Shown: piece after piece, positions 1-7,596 of the stretch | Numbering within the stretch: the first letter of the stretch is position 1 | Layout of the letters: each line of letters starts with the position of its first letter | Assembly (NCBI GenBank): GCA_036401335.1 | Contig: DASWVC010000028.1 | Coordinates: forward strand, 1 to 15,176 | DNA length: 15,176 nt | Direction: 5' to 3' | Source: DASWVC01 sp036401335 | GTDB taxonomy: Bacteria > Verrucomicrobiota > Verrucomicrobiia > Chthoniobacterales > JAFAMB01 | The notes under the pieces: generated by a model | Seen by the model: the letters and a program-made list of their open reading frames with translations, nothing else | The model's database searches: none | Told to the model about the DNA's origin: nothing | Position numbers and translations under genes: made by a program

Positions 1-515
1 GGAAGAAGGGCAAGGTTGGTCCATTTTAGGTTGGGGGCAAAGACGAGGCGGCCCTGGAGGTCGATGAGCGCCGGCAACCCAAGGCCCACGCCGCGCACGG
101 GTCCGGGCGCCGGGCCGCATTCCTTCAAGATGCTGCGGACGCCTTGTCTCATCTGGCTCACCGCGTAATCGCTGTCCGCGCTGCTGGGCACCGTGAGGCG
201 GGCGCGAGGGGCACCGTCCAACCCCGCCGCAATGAGCCGAATGGTGTCGGCCTCCACCGCCAACCCGAGAAACAGGCCTGCGTTGGAATGGATGTGAAGC
301 GCGTCCTCCGGGCGGCCGATGCGCCCACCGGTCGGCCCTTTCGAGCGGTAGATCAACCCCTCGGCTTCAAGCTGTTGGACCACGTTGGACACCGTTGCCC
401 GATCCACTTGCGTGACGGTCACCAACTTGCCTTGCGACACCCCAGGATGTTCACGGATTTTATGAAAAACCCGGGCGACATTAATCCTACGGATTAACGC
501 GGTGTTCATGCCCAT
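1..515 (-). CDS. ROK-family transcriptional repressor (N-terminal part, cut by window edge)
   Basis: The minus strand reads open from 515 to the window edge, giving about 171 residues. The N-terminus is a MarR-like winged helix: after a first helix (RRINVARVFHKIREHPGVS) comes a recognition-helix region reading DRATVSNVVQQLEAEGLI and a wing with GGRIGRPEDA. A ROK sugar-kinase-like fold then begins (LFLGLAVEADTIRLIAAGLDG), followed by GVGLGLPALIDLQGRLVFAP and NLKWTN, a typical ROK signature. I chose ATG 515 because GGGGGA lies six bases upstream; in-frame ATGs also occur at 521 and 509. ROK repressors (NagC, Mlc, XylR types) bind DNA as dimers and release on sugar or sugar-phosphate. The gene diverges from the ABC sugar operon at 1080, which suggests it controls that operon and perhaps itself. 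The zinc-binding and C-terminal parts lie outside the window, so the effector cannot be guessed. Confidence 0.92.
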   Translation of the reverse strand, partial: MGMNTALIRRINVARVFHKIREHPGVSQGKLVTVTQVDRATVSNVVQQLEAEGLIYRSKGPTGGRIGRPEDALHIHSNAGLFLGLAVEADTIRLIAAGLDGAPRARLTVPSSADSDYAVSQMRQGVRSILKECGPAPGPVRGVGLGLPALIDLQGRLVFAPNLKWTNLALL

Positions 516-724
516 TGACATTCCCCCACTCCGGTTGTGGCAAGTGGGGCAGACGGCGCCGGAAAGCCGGATGCTTGTAACCCCTCTGAGGCGTAACCCC
601 AGGAAACTTGACCGTCACCTGAAAGTGCCATAAGCCAGCTTGCCTCTCTTAAGCCACGCAAGGAATCGAATCCATTTCGTTTGGGTGTCGCTCACTTTAC
701 CCGAAAGAAAGAATAAAGGTGAAA

Positions 725-745
725 TTATTCTTCGAACAGGAAATT
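725..745. promoter_or_regulatory. Degenerate TTATTC operator-like site
   Basis: TTATTCTT at 725-732 matches the left side of the two better dyads at 758-784 and 1013-1037; the right half is degraded (GGAAATT). An inverted GAATAA half-site lies at 711-716, so 711-730 is also a dyad with an 8-base spacer. The left half-site sits 36 bases before the next one at 761. It may be an auxiliary repressor site. Confidence 0.35.
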
Positions 746-757
746 TCCCCTCGCGAA

Positions 758-784
758 AAGTTATTCTTATACTAAAAATAACTT
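758..784. promoter_or_regulatory. Operator-like inverted repeat, site 1
   Basis: The arms AAGTTATT (758-765) and AATAACTT (777-784) are perfectly complementary around an 11-base spacer. The core 761-781 matches the core of the site at 1015-1035 in 17 of 21 positions. NagC/Mlc-type ROK operators are also AT-rich dyads with TTATTT-like arms, so binding by the neighbouring ROK protein is a reasonable inference. A TATACT hexamer lies inside the dyad. Confidence 0.55.
768..773 (+). promoter_or_regulatory. Possible -10 hexamer TATACT within operator site 1
   Basis: TATACT differs from the sigma-70 -10 consensus at one position. No good -35 lies 16-18 bases upstream (the DNA there is TTTCCCC-like), so this is weak. 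If used, it would give a leader of about 300 bases before the ATPase gene, and repressor binding at 758-784 would block it directly. Confidence 0.25.
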
Positions 785-790
785 GCGCGA

Positions 791-846
791 TAAGTCCAGA
801 CCCCTTAAAGCATGCGAATCTGTTGTAAGTCCAGCTTCCCTTAAGG
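791..846. repeat. Paired TAAGTCCAG...CTTAA direct repeats
   Basis: Copy one at 791-810 and copy two at 826-846 both begin TAAGTCCAG and end CCCTTAA or CCCCTTAA, with starts 35 bases apart. A looser third copy (TAAGCCAGCTT...CTTAAG) is at 631-653. Each copy has TAAG/CTTA as short inverted ends. Spacing of more than three helical turns and position in a control region suggest binding sites for a second regulator, which is not visible in the window. Confidence 0.45.
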
Positions 847-910
847 AGCGGTCGTTACCTTGGGCTTCGCATTGATAATTCCCCCAGAAAAGAATTGGTT
901 TTTCCTACGA

Positions 911-922
911 GCAAACGTTTCC
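911..922. promoter_or_regulatory. LacI-family-like operator palindrome
   Basis: GCAAACGTTTCC contains the perfect palindrome AAACGTTT and fits the AANCGNTT core common to LacI/GalR-family operators, with one mismatch in the outer bases. No LacI-type gene is in the window, so a regulator encoded elsewhere would be needed. An 8-base palindrome can occur by chance. Confidence 0.3.
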
Positions 923-1012
923 CCCCGACCGAAAAGCCGAAGTTCGGTGCCTTCGTAAGGGCACGATTGTATGAGCTAAAATTTCTCCACCCGAGACAAC
1001 CCAGCATCATGC

Positions 1013-1037
1013 ATTTATTCTTAGATTAGGAATAAAT
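1013..1037. promoter_or_regulatory. Operator-like inverted repeat, site 2
   Basis: ATTTATTC (1013-1020) and GAATAAAT (1030-1037) are perfect 8-base arms around the 9-base spacer TTAGATTAG. The site lies 43 bases before the ATPase start codon, in the right place for a repressor roadblock or for covering a nearby promoter. It shares its core with site 1, and length and AT-rich arms resemble ROK operators. Confidence 0.6.
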
Positions 1038-1079
1038 AGGACCTTTTCTCTTGTTCTTTTTTTAACCCCCATCTTTCTG

Positions 1080-2669
1080 ATGCAATCTTCTCCGCCCCAT
1101 CCTGTCGCTCCTCCCGGCGACGTCCTCGTCCACGTTGACAAAGTCATCAAACGCTTTCCGGGCGTTCTGGCCCTGGATGGCGCCACCTTGGAAATTCGGC
1201 GGGGCGAGGTCCACGCACTTCTGGGTGAAAACGGTGCGGGCAAATCCACCCTAATCAAACTGCTGAGCGGCGTTTACCAACCCGATGGCGGCAGCATCCA
1301 GGTTCGCGGTGAGAACGTTCGCATTACGGATCCACGCCACGCCCAAGCATTGGGGATCACGACCATCTACCAGGAGCACACCCTCGCTCCGGACCTCTCC
1401 CCTGTTGAGAACGTGTTTCTCGGCCGTGAAGTCCGCCGCGCCGGGAGTCCACTGCTGAACGAACCGGCGATGCGTGCCCGTGCGCGCCAACTCTGGGGAG
1501 AATTTGGCGGCCACCCGGAGGACCTGGGCCGTTCCGTGGGTCAACTTGGGGGCCTCAAGCAGCGGTTGATCGAGATCATCAAGGCGCTGGCGTACGACGC
1601 CCAGTTGGTCATCATGGATGAACCAACGGCCGCGCTGCCCGATGGGGAGCGGGCAAACCTGCTGGACCACATCCGGAAGATGCGGGCAGGTGGCGTGAGC
1701 GTTTTATTGGTGACGCACCGTTTGGAAGAGCTTTTTGGCGTGGTGGACCGGGTGACGGTTTTCCGAGACGGCCGCTGGGTGGCCACCATGCCCATCACCG
1801 AAACGTCTATCGATGACATCATCCGGAAAATGGTCGGCCGCGAGGTGGGTTCGATGGCGGCCGCGGCTGCCCGGCCCAAAGAGTTGCCTCTGGCGGACGA
1901 TGCGCCGGACGTCCTGAGGGTGAAAGGGTTAACGCGCCGTGGGGTGCTGCAGGACGTCAGCTTGACTGTCCGATCCGGAGAAATTGTCGGAATTGGAGGC
2001 CTCGCCGGGTCCGGACGGACCGAAGTTGCCCGAGCGATCATCGGTGCCGACCCCCTGGATGCCGGTGAAGTGTGGATTCGTGATAAGAAGGGCAATTACA
2101 AATCGCCGGCCGACGCCATGCGCGCGGGCCTCGTGCTCGTGCCGGAAGAACGAAAAATCCTTGGCATCGTGGGGGGATTCAGCGTTGCGCGGAACATCAC
2201 CGTGGGCGCCCTGCAGAAGATCACCGCCGGGCCCTTTCTGCAGGTGCAGCGGGAGGAGGCGGTGGCGCGCAATTACGTCAAGGAGCTTCGGATCAAGACC
2301 CGAAGTACCGGGGAATTCATCGAGAACCTGAGCGGCGGCAACCAGCAGAAGGTGCTTTTCGCACGCGTGTTGTTCGCGGAGCCCAACCTGATCATCGTGG
2401 ATGAACCAACCCAGGGCATTGACGTCGGCGCCAAGGTCGAGGTGTACCGCATGATCCGGGAGTTTGTCGCCAAAGGCGGGGGTGCGATCGTGATTTCCTC
2501 GGACCTGCCGGAGCTTCTCGGCCTGAGCGACCGCGTGGTCGTGATGCGCGAAGGGGCCAAGGCCGGAGAATTCCCGGTTCCGCTCGGAAGCGTGCATTCC
2601 GCAGCGCGAATGGATCAGCTTCAGAACCAAGTCATGCAACTCGCAACCGGAAGTTCCCGTGTCAATTAG
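1080..2669 (+). CDS. Sugar ABC transporter, double ATPase (RbsA/MglA/XylG type)
   Basis: This 529-residue protein is the fused two-domain ATPase that powers ribose/galactose/xylose-type importers from the inner face of the membrane. Domain one has Walker A GENGAGKST at 49-57, a Q-loop with TTIYQEHTLAPDL, a divergent signature (GQLGGLKQRLIEIIKAL), Walker B LVIMDEPTAAL with D180/E181, and H-loop VLLVTHRLEELF. Domain two has the degenerate Walker A normal for this family (GGLAGSGRTEVARAI), a canonical LSGGNQQK at 417-424 and Walker B IIVDEPTQGIDVG with D441/E442. Length is typical (about 500). The ATG at 1080 has a pyrimidine-rich leader and no Shine-Dalgarno; I keep it because the N-terminal strand begins soon after. 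It is the first operon gene, and its stop overlaps the next start by 11 bases. The sugar cannot be told from the ATPase. Confidence 0.95.
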   Translation: MQSSPPHPVAPPGDVLVHVDKVIKRFPGVLALDGATLEIRRGEVHALLGENGAGKSTLIKLLSGVYQPDGGSIQVRGENVRITDPRHAQALGITTIYQEHTLAPDLSPVENVFLGREVRRAGSPLLNEPAMRARARQLWGEFGGHPEDLGRSVGQLGGLKQRLIEIIKALAYDAQLVIMDEPTAALPDGERANLLDHIRKMRAGGVSVLLVTHRLEELFGVVDRVTVFRDGRWVATMPITETSIDDIIRKMVGREVGSMAAAAARPKELPLADDAPDVLRVKGLTRRGVLQDVSLTVRSGEIVGIGGLAGSGRTEVARAIIGADPLDAGEVWIRDKKGNYKSPADAMRAGLVLVPEERKILGIVGGFSVARNITVGALQKITAGPFLQVQREEAVARNYVKELRIKTRSTGEFIENLSGGNQQKVLFARVLFAEPNLIIVDEPTQGIDVGAKVEVYRMIREFVAKGGGAIVISSDLPELLGLSDRVVVMREGAKAGEFPVPLGSVHSAARMDQLQNQVMQLATGSSRVN

Positions 2670-3672
2670 CTCTCAACCCGAAATTTCCGTTAACACGAAC
2701 CCCGGCCGGCGCGCGGTTTCGGTGCGCAAGCTACTCGAAATTGAGGGGGCAACGGTGTTCGCCGCCCTCATCCTGCTCGTGGCGTTCAGCAGTGCCTTTG
2801 CGCCGGGCTTCTTGAGCCCTGGCAACCTCACCAACGTGCTCGTGCAGTCGGTGTTCGTGGTCATCCTGGGCATCGGGATGACCTTTGTGCTCGTCGCCGG
2901 CGGCATCGACCTATCGGTTGGCTCCACCATGGGCTTGGCCGCGGCGCTCACTATCTACAGCATCAACCACGCGATTCCGGTCCCGTTGGCCATCCTAATC
3001 GGGCTGGCGTCGGGTGCGGCGGTCGGGTTGTTCAACAGCTACTTCATCATGGTGCTCAAAATGGCGGATTTCATCGTCACCTTGGGCACGCTCTCGCTGG
3101 TCCGCGGCATCGTGGAACTGATGACCGCAAACAGCCGGCTCACGACGCAGTCGGAGGCTTTCGGGTTTTTGACGGGCGGCACCATCCTCGGTGTTCCCAT
3201 GGCCGTGCTCCTTGCGGCGGCCGTGGTGGTGGGGGGCGGGTTGACGCTCGCCAAGACCGCCATGGGACGGCGCACGTACGCGGTCGGGCTGAATGCGGCC
3301 TCCTCTTACCTGGCCGGGGTGCGCGTCCGGCGGGTGCGGGTCGGGGTGTACGTGGCGTCTGGCACGCTGGCAGCCCTCGCGGGCATCCTTTTGGGTTCGC
3401 GCCTTTCCTCGGCCCACCCGGCGTTGGGGACGGGCTACGAACTGACCGCCATCGCGGCCGCTGCGATTGGCGGGACCAGCCTGGCAGGCGGGCGCGGGTC
3501 CGTCCTGGGCACCATTCTCGGGGCGCTCCTGCTGGGCGTCCTGCAAAACAGCCTCAGCCTTCTCCAGGTGAACGCCTTTTGGTTCCAGATCATCACGGGG
3601 CTGATGATCGTGGCCGCTGTCCTCCTCGACGGCGCCATCCGACGAATGCTCCGGGCCCGGCCGTCCCAATAG
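2659..3672 (+). CDS. Sugar ABC transporter permease 1 (RbsC type)
   Basis: This 337-residue, very hydrophobic integral membrane protein belongs to the branched-chain/RbsC permease family and forms part of the translocation channel. Family marks are FVLVAGGIDLSVGS in the first third, a YAVGLNAASSYLAGVRV cytoplasmic stretch expected to contact the ATPase, and AAIGGTSLAGGRGS before the last helices. Start is GTG at 2659, inside the end of the ATPase gene (11-base overlap), with GGAAG five bases upstream; the overlap points to translational coupling. About 30 polar residues precede the first helix. Because a second, different permease follows, the channel is probably a heterodimer. Confidence 0.94.
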   Translation: MSISSQPEISVNTNPGRRAVSVRKLLEIEGATVFAALILLVAFSSAFAPGFLSPGNLTNVLVQSVFVVILGIGMTFVLVAGGIDLSVGSTMGLAAALTIYSINHAIPVPLAILIGLASGAAVGLFNSYFIMVLKMADFIVTLGTLSLVRGIVELMTANSRLTTQSEAFGFLTGGTILGVPMAVLLAAAVVVGGGLTLAKTAMGRRTYAVGLNAASSYLAGVRVRRVRVGVYVASGTLAALAGILLGSRLSSAHPALGTGYELTAIAAAAIGGTSLAGGRGSVLGTILGALLLGVLQNSLSLLQVNAFWFQIITGLMIVAAVLLDGAIRRMLRARPSQ

Positions 3673-3717
3673 ACAACCCGGTCATGATGACACAACCGAC
3701 TAACTTGCAACCGATCC

Positions 3718-3722
3718 GGAGG
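3718..3722 (+). promoter_or_regulatory. Ribosome binding site GGAGG for permease 2
   Basis: GGAGG sits seven bases before ATG 3730. It is the only strong Shine-Dalgarno in the operon; most other starts have none. Confidence 0.75.
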
Positions 3723-3729
3723 AAAACCC

Positions 3730-4761
3730 ATGGGCGCTGAAACGGCAACTCTTGAAAACTCACGTCAGGCGACGTCCACTCGTCCTCCGCTGCAGGGAGC
3801 GCGCGCCATGCTCGGAAGACCCGGCGCCGGCATCTTCATCTTTCTGGTGGTGCTCCTCATCGTAATGGGATTCTGGTCGCCCGTCATTCTGGGCACCGGC
3901 AACCTGATCGGCATCCTGAACCAGATGGTCTTCATCTTAATTCCTACCTTTGGCCTGACGCTGGTGATCATTGCAGGCGGATTGGATTTGTCCGTCGGTT
4001 CGGTGCTGGGGTTAACCGGGGGCATCGCTGCCTACCTGATTGCGCATGGCACGTCGATGCCCGTGGCCTTTGCAGGGGCGATCCTTTGCGGCGCGGCAAT
4101 CGGGTTGGTCAATGGCCTGGTGATCACCCGGCTGCGCGTGCCGGATTTTGTGGCGACCCTGGCCATGCTCGGCGTCGTCCGGGGCGCCCTCTACGTCTGG
4201 ACGCACGCCGTGCCCATTCGCAATTACATGTCGAAACCTTATTTTGTGATCGGCGGCTTGCGGATGGTTCTGTGGAAGGTCTCAGTTCCGTTGATGGTGG
4301 CGTTGGTGCTCCTGCTGATCCTTGCCTTTATCCTCCGGCGGACGCACTACGGCGTGCACTTGCGGGCCACGGGGAGCAACCCGGACGCCGCCAAACTGTC
4401 GGGAATTAACCCCGACCAGGTAAAAGTGGTCACCTACATCGCCTCGGGCGTGCTCGCCGCGATCACGGGCATTCTGCTCGCGGGACGGTTGACAACCGTG
4501 CACCCCGACATGGGGAGCGGTTATGAACTCAATGCCATTGCGGCTGCGGTCATGGGGGGAGCTGCGCTCAGCGGGGGCCGCGGGTCTTTTTACGGGGCGC
4601 TGATCGGAGCCGTCACCCTCACGGTGATTCAGAACGCCATTAACATTTTGAACATCGACCCGAACTGGGAGCACGTCATCATCGGCGCCATTATCCTTTT
4701 TGCGGTGCTGATCGACCGTGGGGCCTTGGCCCTGGCCGGCCGCCAGGCGTCTGCCCACTGA
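3730..4761 (+). CDS. Sugar ABC transporter permease 2 (RbsC type)
   Basis: A 343-residue second permease of the same family as the preceding one but clearly divergent from it. It has LVIIAGGLDLSVGSVLG, the cytoplasmic stretch LRATGSNPDAAKLSGI and AVMGGAALSGGRGSFYG, all at the positions expected for the family. Around 30 polar residues (ETATLENSRQATSTRPP) precede the first membrane helix. It lies 57 bases after permease 1 and has a clear GGAGG seven bases before its ATG. Most ribose-type systems use a homodimer of one permease; two non-identical copies in tandem suggest a heterodimeric channel, or two channels sharing one ATPase. Confidence 0.94.
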   Translation: MGAETATLENSRQATSTRPPLQGARAMLGRPGAGIFIFLVVLLIVMGFWSPVILGTGNLIGILNQMVFILIPTFGLTLVIIAGGLDLSVGSVLGLTGGIAAYLIAHGTSMPVAFAGAILCGAAIGLVNGLVITRLRVPDFVATLAMLGVVRGALYVWTHAVPIRNYMSKPYFVIGGLRMVLWKVSVPLMVALVLLLILAFILRRTHYGVHLRATGSNPDAAKLSGINPDQVKVVTYIASGVLAAITGILLAGRLTTVHPDMGSGYELNAIAAAVMGGAALSGGRGSFYGALIGAVTLTVIQNAINILNIDPNWEHVIIGAIILFAVLIDRGALALAGRQASAH

Positions 4762-4890
4762 AGTATGAGTTAACTACTTTACGAGCGCCAGGGAGGACCC
4801 TTCAGCGTCCGTAATGCCCAAGCCCGAGCGGGTGATCCACTCCGGAAGCCTGCCCTTTCAAACCCAATCCACACCAGCTGAGAAAAGAAA

Positions 4891-6075
4891 ATGACTGACA
4901 AACCAAACGAAAATCCTGACCAACAGCCGGGGGCGGACTCGCCCAGAAACCGGTTAACCCGACGGCAGTTGCTTTCCCGAAGTGCCCTGGCGGGCGGGGG
5001 CGCCCTTGCCGCCAGCGTGATCGGCGGAAGCTTTTTTGGCGGGACGCAGGCCCAAGCGGCCGCGGCCGGACCCGGCGCGGCAAGCGCGTACCCCGGAGAT
5101 GAAGGGTGGAGAAAAGCCGTGGCGGACAAAGTGGCAGGACGGACCATTACCATTGGTTATACCCCGCCGGCCGCCTCCGAGTTTTACGACGAAATCGAGC
5201 ACGGCGCGTTCAGCCAAATGCGAACGTACGGCGATTGGTTCGGCGTCAAATGGAAGTGGACGACCTTTTTCCCGGGTGAGCACCAGGACATCAACGACCA
5301 GGTGAACACCATCCAGAACTGGGTCACCAGCAAGTTCGATGCGGTGCTCGTGTGCACGGCCGGCGATTTCGCTTCCATGCAGAAGGTGTACCAATCGGCT
5401 GCCGACAAAGGCACCCGCGTGTTCCAGTACAACATGCCCGCCGAGATGTGGCCGGAAGACGAGGGCAAAGCCATTTCAACCATCAGCTACAACAACGCCA
5501 TGCAGTCGGGGTACCTCGCCACCGAATACATCGCCCAAAAGCTGGGTGGAAAAGGTAAAATGCTCCTGATTTGGGGCCTGCCCGGGCACTGGTCCACCTC
5601 CCGCCGAAACGGCGTTAACGTGGCGTTGAAGAAATACCCTAACCTGAAGATCGTCGGGGAACAACGGGGCGATTACGTTCGGGACAAAGGGCTGAACGCC
5701 GCGCAAAACCTGCTGCAGCGCGATCAGGACATCAACGCCATTTACGGTGAGAACGAAGAAATGGCTTTGGGTGCTTCCCAGGCCATGTCCGCGCTTGGCC
5801 TGGATCCTTGGGACGGGAAAAAAGGCATCATCGTCATCGGCGCCGACGGCCTGAAATCGGGGTACGAATCGATCAAACAAGGCCAACTCACTGCCACCAT
5901 CAACGTCGGCCCCGTCGAGCAGGGGCGGCAAAGCATCCAGTCGATTTTCTGGAACATCGTGCAGGGGTACGTCCCGCCCAAGGTGCAGGACGTGCGAACG
6001 CTGGTGGTGGACAAATCCAACGTGGAAGAACCACTCGCCTACGTGAACTGGGCACTCAGCGTCCCGAAAATCTAA
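4891..6075 (+). CDS. Sugar-binding protein 1 of ABC transporter, Tat-exported
   Basis: A 394-residue periplasmic binding protein of the RbsB/Peripla_BP_4 type. The N-terminus is a twin-arginine signal: a polar stretch rich in P, N and Q, then LTRRQLLS with R24/R25, a weakly hydrophobic segment (ALAGGGALAASVIGGSFFGG) and likely cleavage after AQA near residue 56. The mature fold starts at about 86 (ITIGYTPPA) and runs through DINDQVNTIQNWVTSKFDAV, the sugar-pocket segment TRVFQYNMP, GKMLLIWGLPGHWSTSRRNG, a DINAIYGENEEMALG hinge and IIVIGADGLKSGYESIKQG. Start ATG 4891 has only a weak GAGAAAAG upstream. It follows permease 2 after a 129-base gap with no clear hairpin. Tat export implies folding in the cytoplasm before secretion, unusual for sugar-binding proteins, most of which use Sec. 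Ligand unknown. Confidence 0.93.
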   Translation: MTDKPNENPDQQPGADSPRNRLTRRQLLSRSALAGGGALAASVIGGSFFGGTQAQAAAAGPGAASAYPGDEGWRKAVADKVAGRTITIGYTPPAASEFYDEIEHGAFSQMRTYGDWFGVKWKWTTFFPGEHQDINDQVNTIQNWVTSKFDAVLVCTAGDFASMQKVYQSAADKGTRVFQYNMPAEMWPEDEGKAISTISYNNAMQSGYLATEYIAQKLGGKGKMLLIWGLPGHWSTSRRNGVNVALKKYPNLKIVGEQRGDYVRDKGLNAAQNLLQRDQDINAIYGENEEMALGASQAMSALGLDPWDGKKGIIVIGADGLKSGYESIKQGQLTATINVGPVEQGRQSIQSIFWNIVQGYVPPKVQDVRTLVVDKSNVEEPLAYVNWALSVPKI

Positions 6076-6162
6076 CCGACGCGCTACCGGGCTTTAAATG
6101 CGTTGCAGCACAGAACACCGACTAAAACACAGAACCGTACCGTTACTTATACACCCATCCTT

Positions 6163-7389
6163 ATGATCTCAGAATACGTTTACAAACAAGTGCCTCAAAC
6201 CTTTGACCGATTGGTCCGGCAGGGAGAATTCGAAGAGTTTGGCGAAGCCATCACCGACGCCACCTACCACGAGCGGTTGCAGCGGGTGAAGAACAAGGTC
6301 TCTGAGGATGGCCTCGATGGCTTGTTCATTTTCGCCGACTGCTACCGCATGAGCAATGCGCGGTGGCTCGTGGATTACCGAACGATCGACGGCGTGTACC
6401 CACAGCCCATGCTGCTGTTCGTCACGGCCAATGATAACCCAATTTTCTTCCTGCCCAAGAGTGAGATTGAATCCGCCCAAAGGGCCTCCAAGATGCACTT
6501 GTTTGGCGGTGACATTCGGGAAATCCGCGCCGACCTGAAACCTTTGCTCAACGAGAAGCGTGGCTCCCTGAAGAAGGTTGGCATTTGCGGGTACACGTTC
6601 ATGGACCTGGAGATTTACCTTCCCATCCGGGAGGGGCTCCCGGATGCCGACATCAAGCCGTCGATGATCGTCGAAAACTTCAAAGCGGTAAAGACGGAAG
6701 CCGAGCTCAATTCAATGCGACGGGCCGCCCGCTGCACCAACGCCGGTTTTCAGATGATCTACGACGCGCTCGAACCCGGGATTACTGAACTCGAACTGAC
6801 GAGCTTGTGTTACGCGGCGATGTTTGCCAACGGCGCGCACGCCATTGCGTACGACATCATGATTCAGTCGGGCGAAAACACGCAGGTGCTGTTCCGACGG
6901 CCCACCAACCGCGTGATCAAGGACGGAGACATCATCCTGGCGGACGTCGGATGCCGCGTGAACGACTGGTCCGCGGACTACGCCCGCACGTACGCGCTGG
7001 GCAAAGTGAAACCGGCGCACAAGGACTTAATGGAGAAGTGCACGATCGGGTTCGAGCAAGGGCTCAACAAGATCTACGCCGGCATGAACGGGGCCGAGGC
7101 AGACCGCGTCATCAAAGAAGAATACCGCAAGCTGGGGGTCGAACAATACCTCTATGAAGTGAGCGAAGGCCGCACGGGGGCGCACGCGACGGGAATGGAT
7201 CCTGAAGAAGAGGTTCCCATCATTGGCACCGCCGGGGCCGATCAGGTTTACGTGGAAAACCACACGTTTGCCTATGAACTTAGCCTGATTATCCCCAATG
7301 ACGTCGGGGTAAGGACCGAGGACCAGATCGTGATCCGGAAAGACGGGATGGAGCCCTTGGGCAACTTCCGGCGCTACCTCTACAAATAA
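6163..7389 (+). CDS. M24 (pita-bread fold) metallohydrolase-like protein, catalytic histidines replaced
   Basis: A 408-residue cytoplasmic protein with a creatinase-like N-terminal domain (about 1-170) and a C-terminal M24 domain. All five metal ligands are present: D261 (ILADVG), D272 (WSADYART), H341 (GAHATG), E372 (FAYELSL) and E386 (VRTEDQ). Spacings fit the family, including the 11 residues between the two aspartates. Conserved active-site histidines are not: by alignment to E. coli aminopeptidase P from memory, its H243 corresponds to F244 (QVLFRRPTNR) and H361 to E348 (GMDPEEEVP). Aminopeptidase P or creatinase activity therefore should not be assumed. An upstream TTG at 6103 would add 20 unconvincing residues (MQHRTPTKTQ...), so I take ATG 6163, although neither has a Shine-Dalgarno. 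It lies 87 bases after the binding-protein gene, in the same operon. C-N bond cleavage or another metal-dependent reaction on the imported compound is possible. Confidence 0.88.
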   Translation: MISEYVYKQVPQTFDRLVRQGEFEEFGEAITDATYHERLQRVKNKVSEDGLDGLFIFADCYRMSNARWLVDYRTIDGVYPQPMLLFVTANDNPIFFLPKSEIESAQRASKMHLFGGDIREIRADLKPLLNEKRGSLKKVGICGYTFMDLEIYLPIREGLPDADIKPSMIVENFKAVKTEAELNSMRRAARCTNAGFQMIYDALEPGITELELTSLCYAAMFANGAHAIAYDIMIQSGENTQVLFRRPTNRVIKDGDIILADVGCRVNDWSADYARTYALGKVKPAHKDLMEKCTIGFEQGLNKIYAGMNGAEADRVIKEEYRKLGVEQYLYEVSEGRTGAHATGMDPEEEVPIIGTAGADQVYVENHTFAYELSLIIPNDVGVRTEDQIVIRKDGMEPLGNFRRYLYK

Positions 7390-7426
7390 CCTCAAGCCAT
7401 CGGTTAACGTGGGTTAACTGAACCGT

Positions 7427-7501
7427 GGTGGCTTGGCAGCGTCTCGGGTCGGAACCTTTCGTTCCGACCCGAGCCACCGGAAAAGCGGTGGCGTGCCAGC
7501 G
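7427..7501. repeat. Hairpin unit flanked by 15-base direct repeats
   Basis: The arms CTCGGGTCGGAAC (7443-7455) and GTTCCGACCCGAG (7461-7473) form a perfect 13-bp stem with loop CTTTC. The adjoining GCCACCG (7473-7479) can pair with CGGTGGC (7486-7492) in a second hairpin. The direct repeats GGTGGCTTGGCAGCG (7427-7441) and GGTGGCGTGCCAGCG (7487-7501) match at 13 of 15 bases and flank the main stem. No T-run follows, so this is not a standard intrinsic terminator; it may be a REP-like palindrome, an mRNA stabiliser or a partial terminator between the M24 and isomerase genes. Confidence 0.7.
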
Positions 7502-7596
7502 AAACCGTAACCCGTTTGGACGTGGCCACCACCTTCCCTGAGGGGTAACAGACGCACCCCTGCCGGAGCTCCCCACCAAGTTGAATACCTCCTGTC

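Larger units (their letters stand above)
516..1079. promoter_or_regulatory. Divergent control region between ROK gene and ABC operon
   Basis: This 564-base gap has no convincing gene; the 62-codon ORF at 640-828 has no family features. It is AT-richer than the flanking genes and dense with short repeats: three TTATTC-type dyads (725-745, 758-784, 1013-1037), three TAAG(T)CCAG...CTTAA repeats (631-653, 791-810, 826-846), a LacI-like palindrome (911-922), a small palindrome CCGAAGTTCGG (937-947), and two GTAACCCC repeats (577-584, 593-600). Just before the operon start the DNA is pyrimidine-rich and has no Shine-Dalgarno sequence. Two promoters are expected here, one per direction, but no strong -35/-10 pair stands out. 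Confidence 0.7.

Noticed and set aside
640..828. 62-codon plus-strand ORF in the control region
   Set aside because: It runs through the operator-like dyads and repeats, has no motif, and its composition follows the local AT-rich DNA.
6103..6162. TTG start giving 20 more residues on the M24 protein
   Set aside because: The extension is rich in T, Q, R and P with no family similarity; ATG 6163 fits better.
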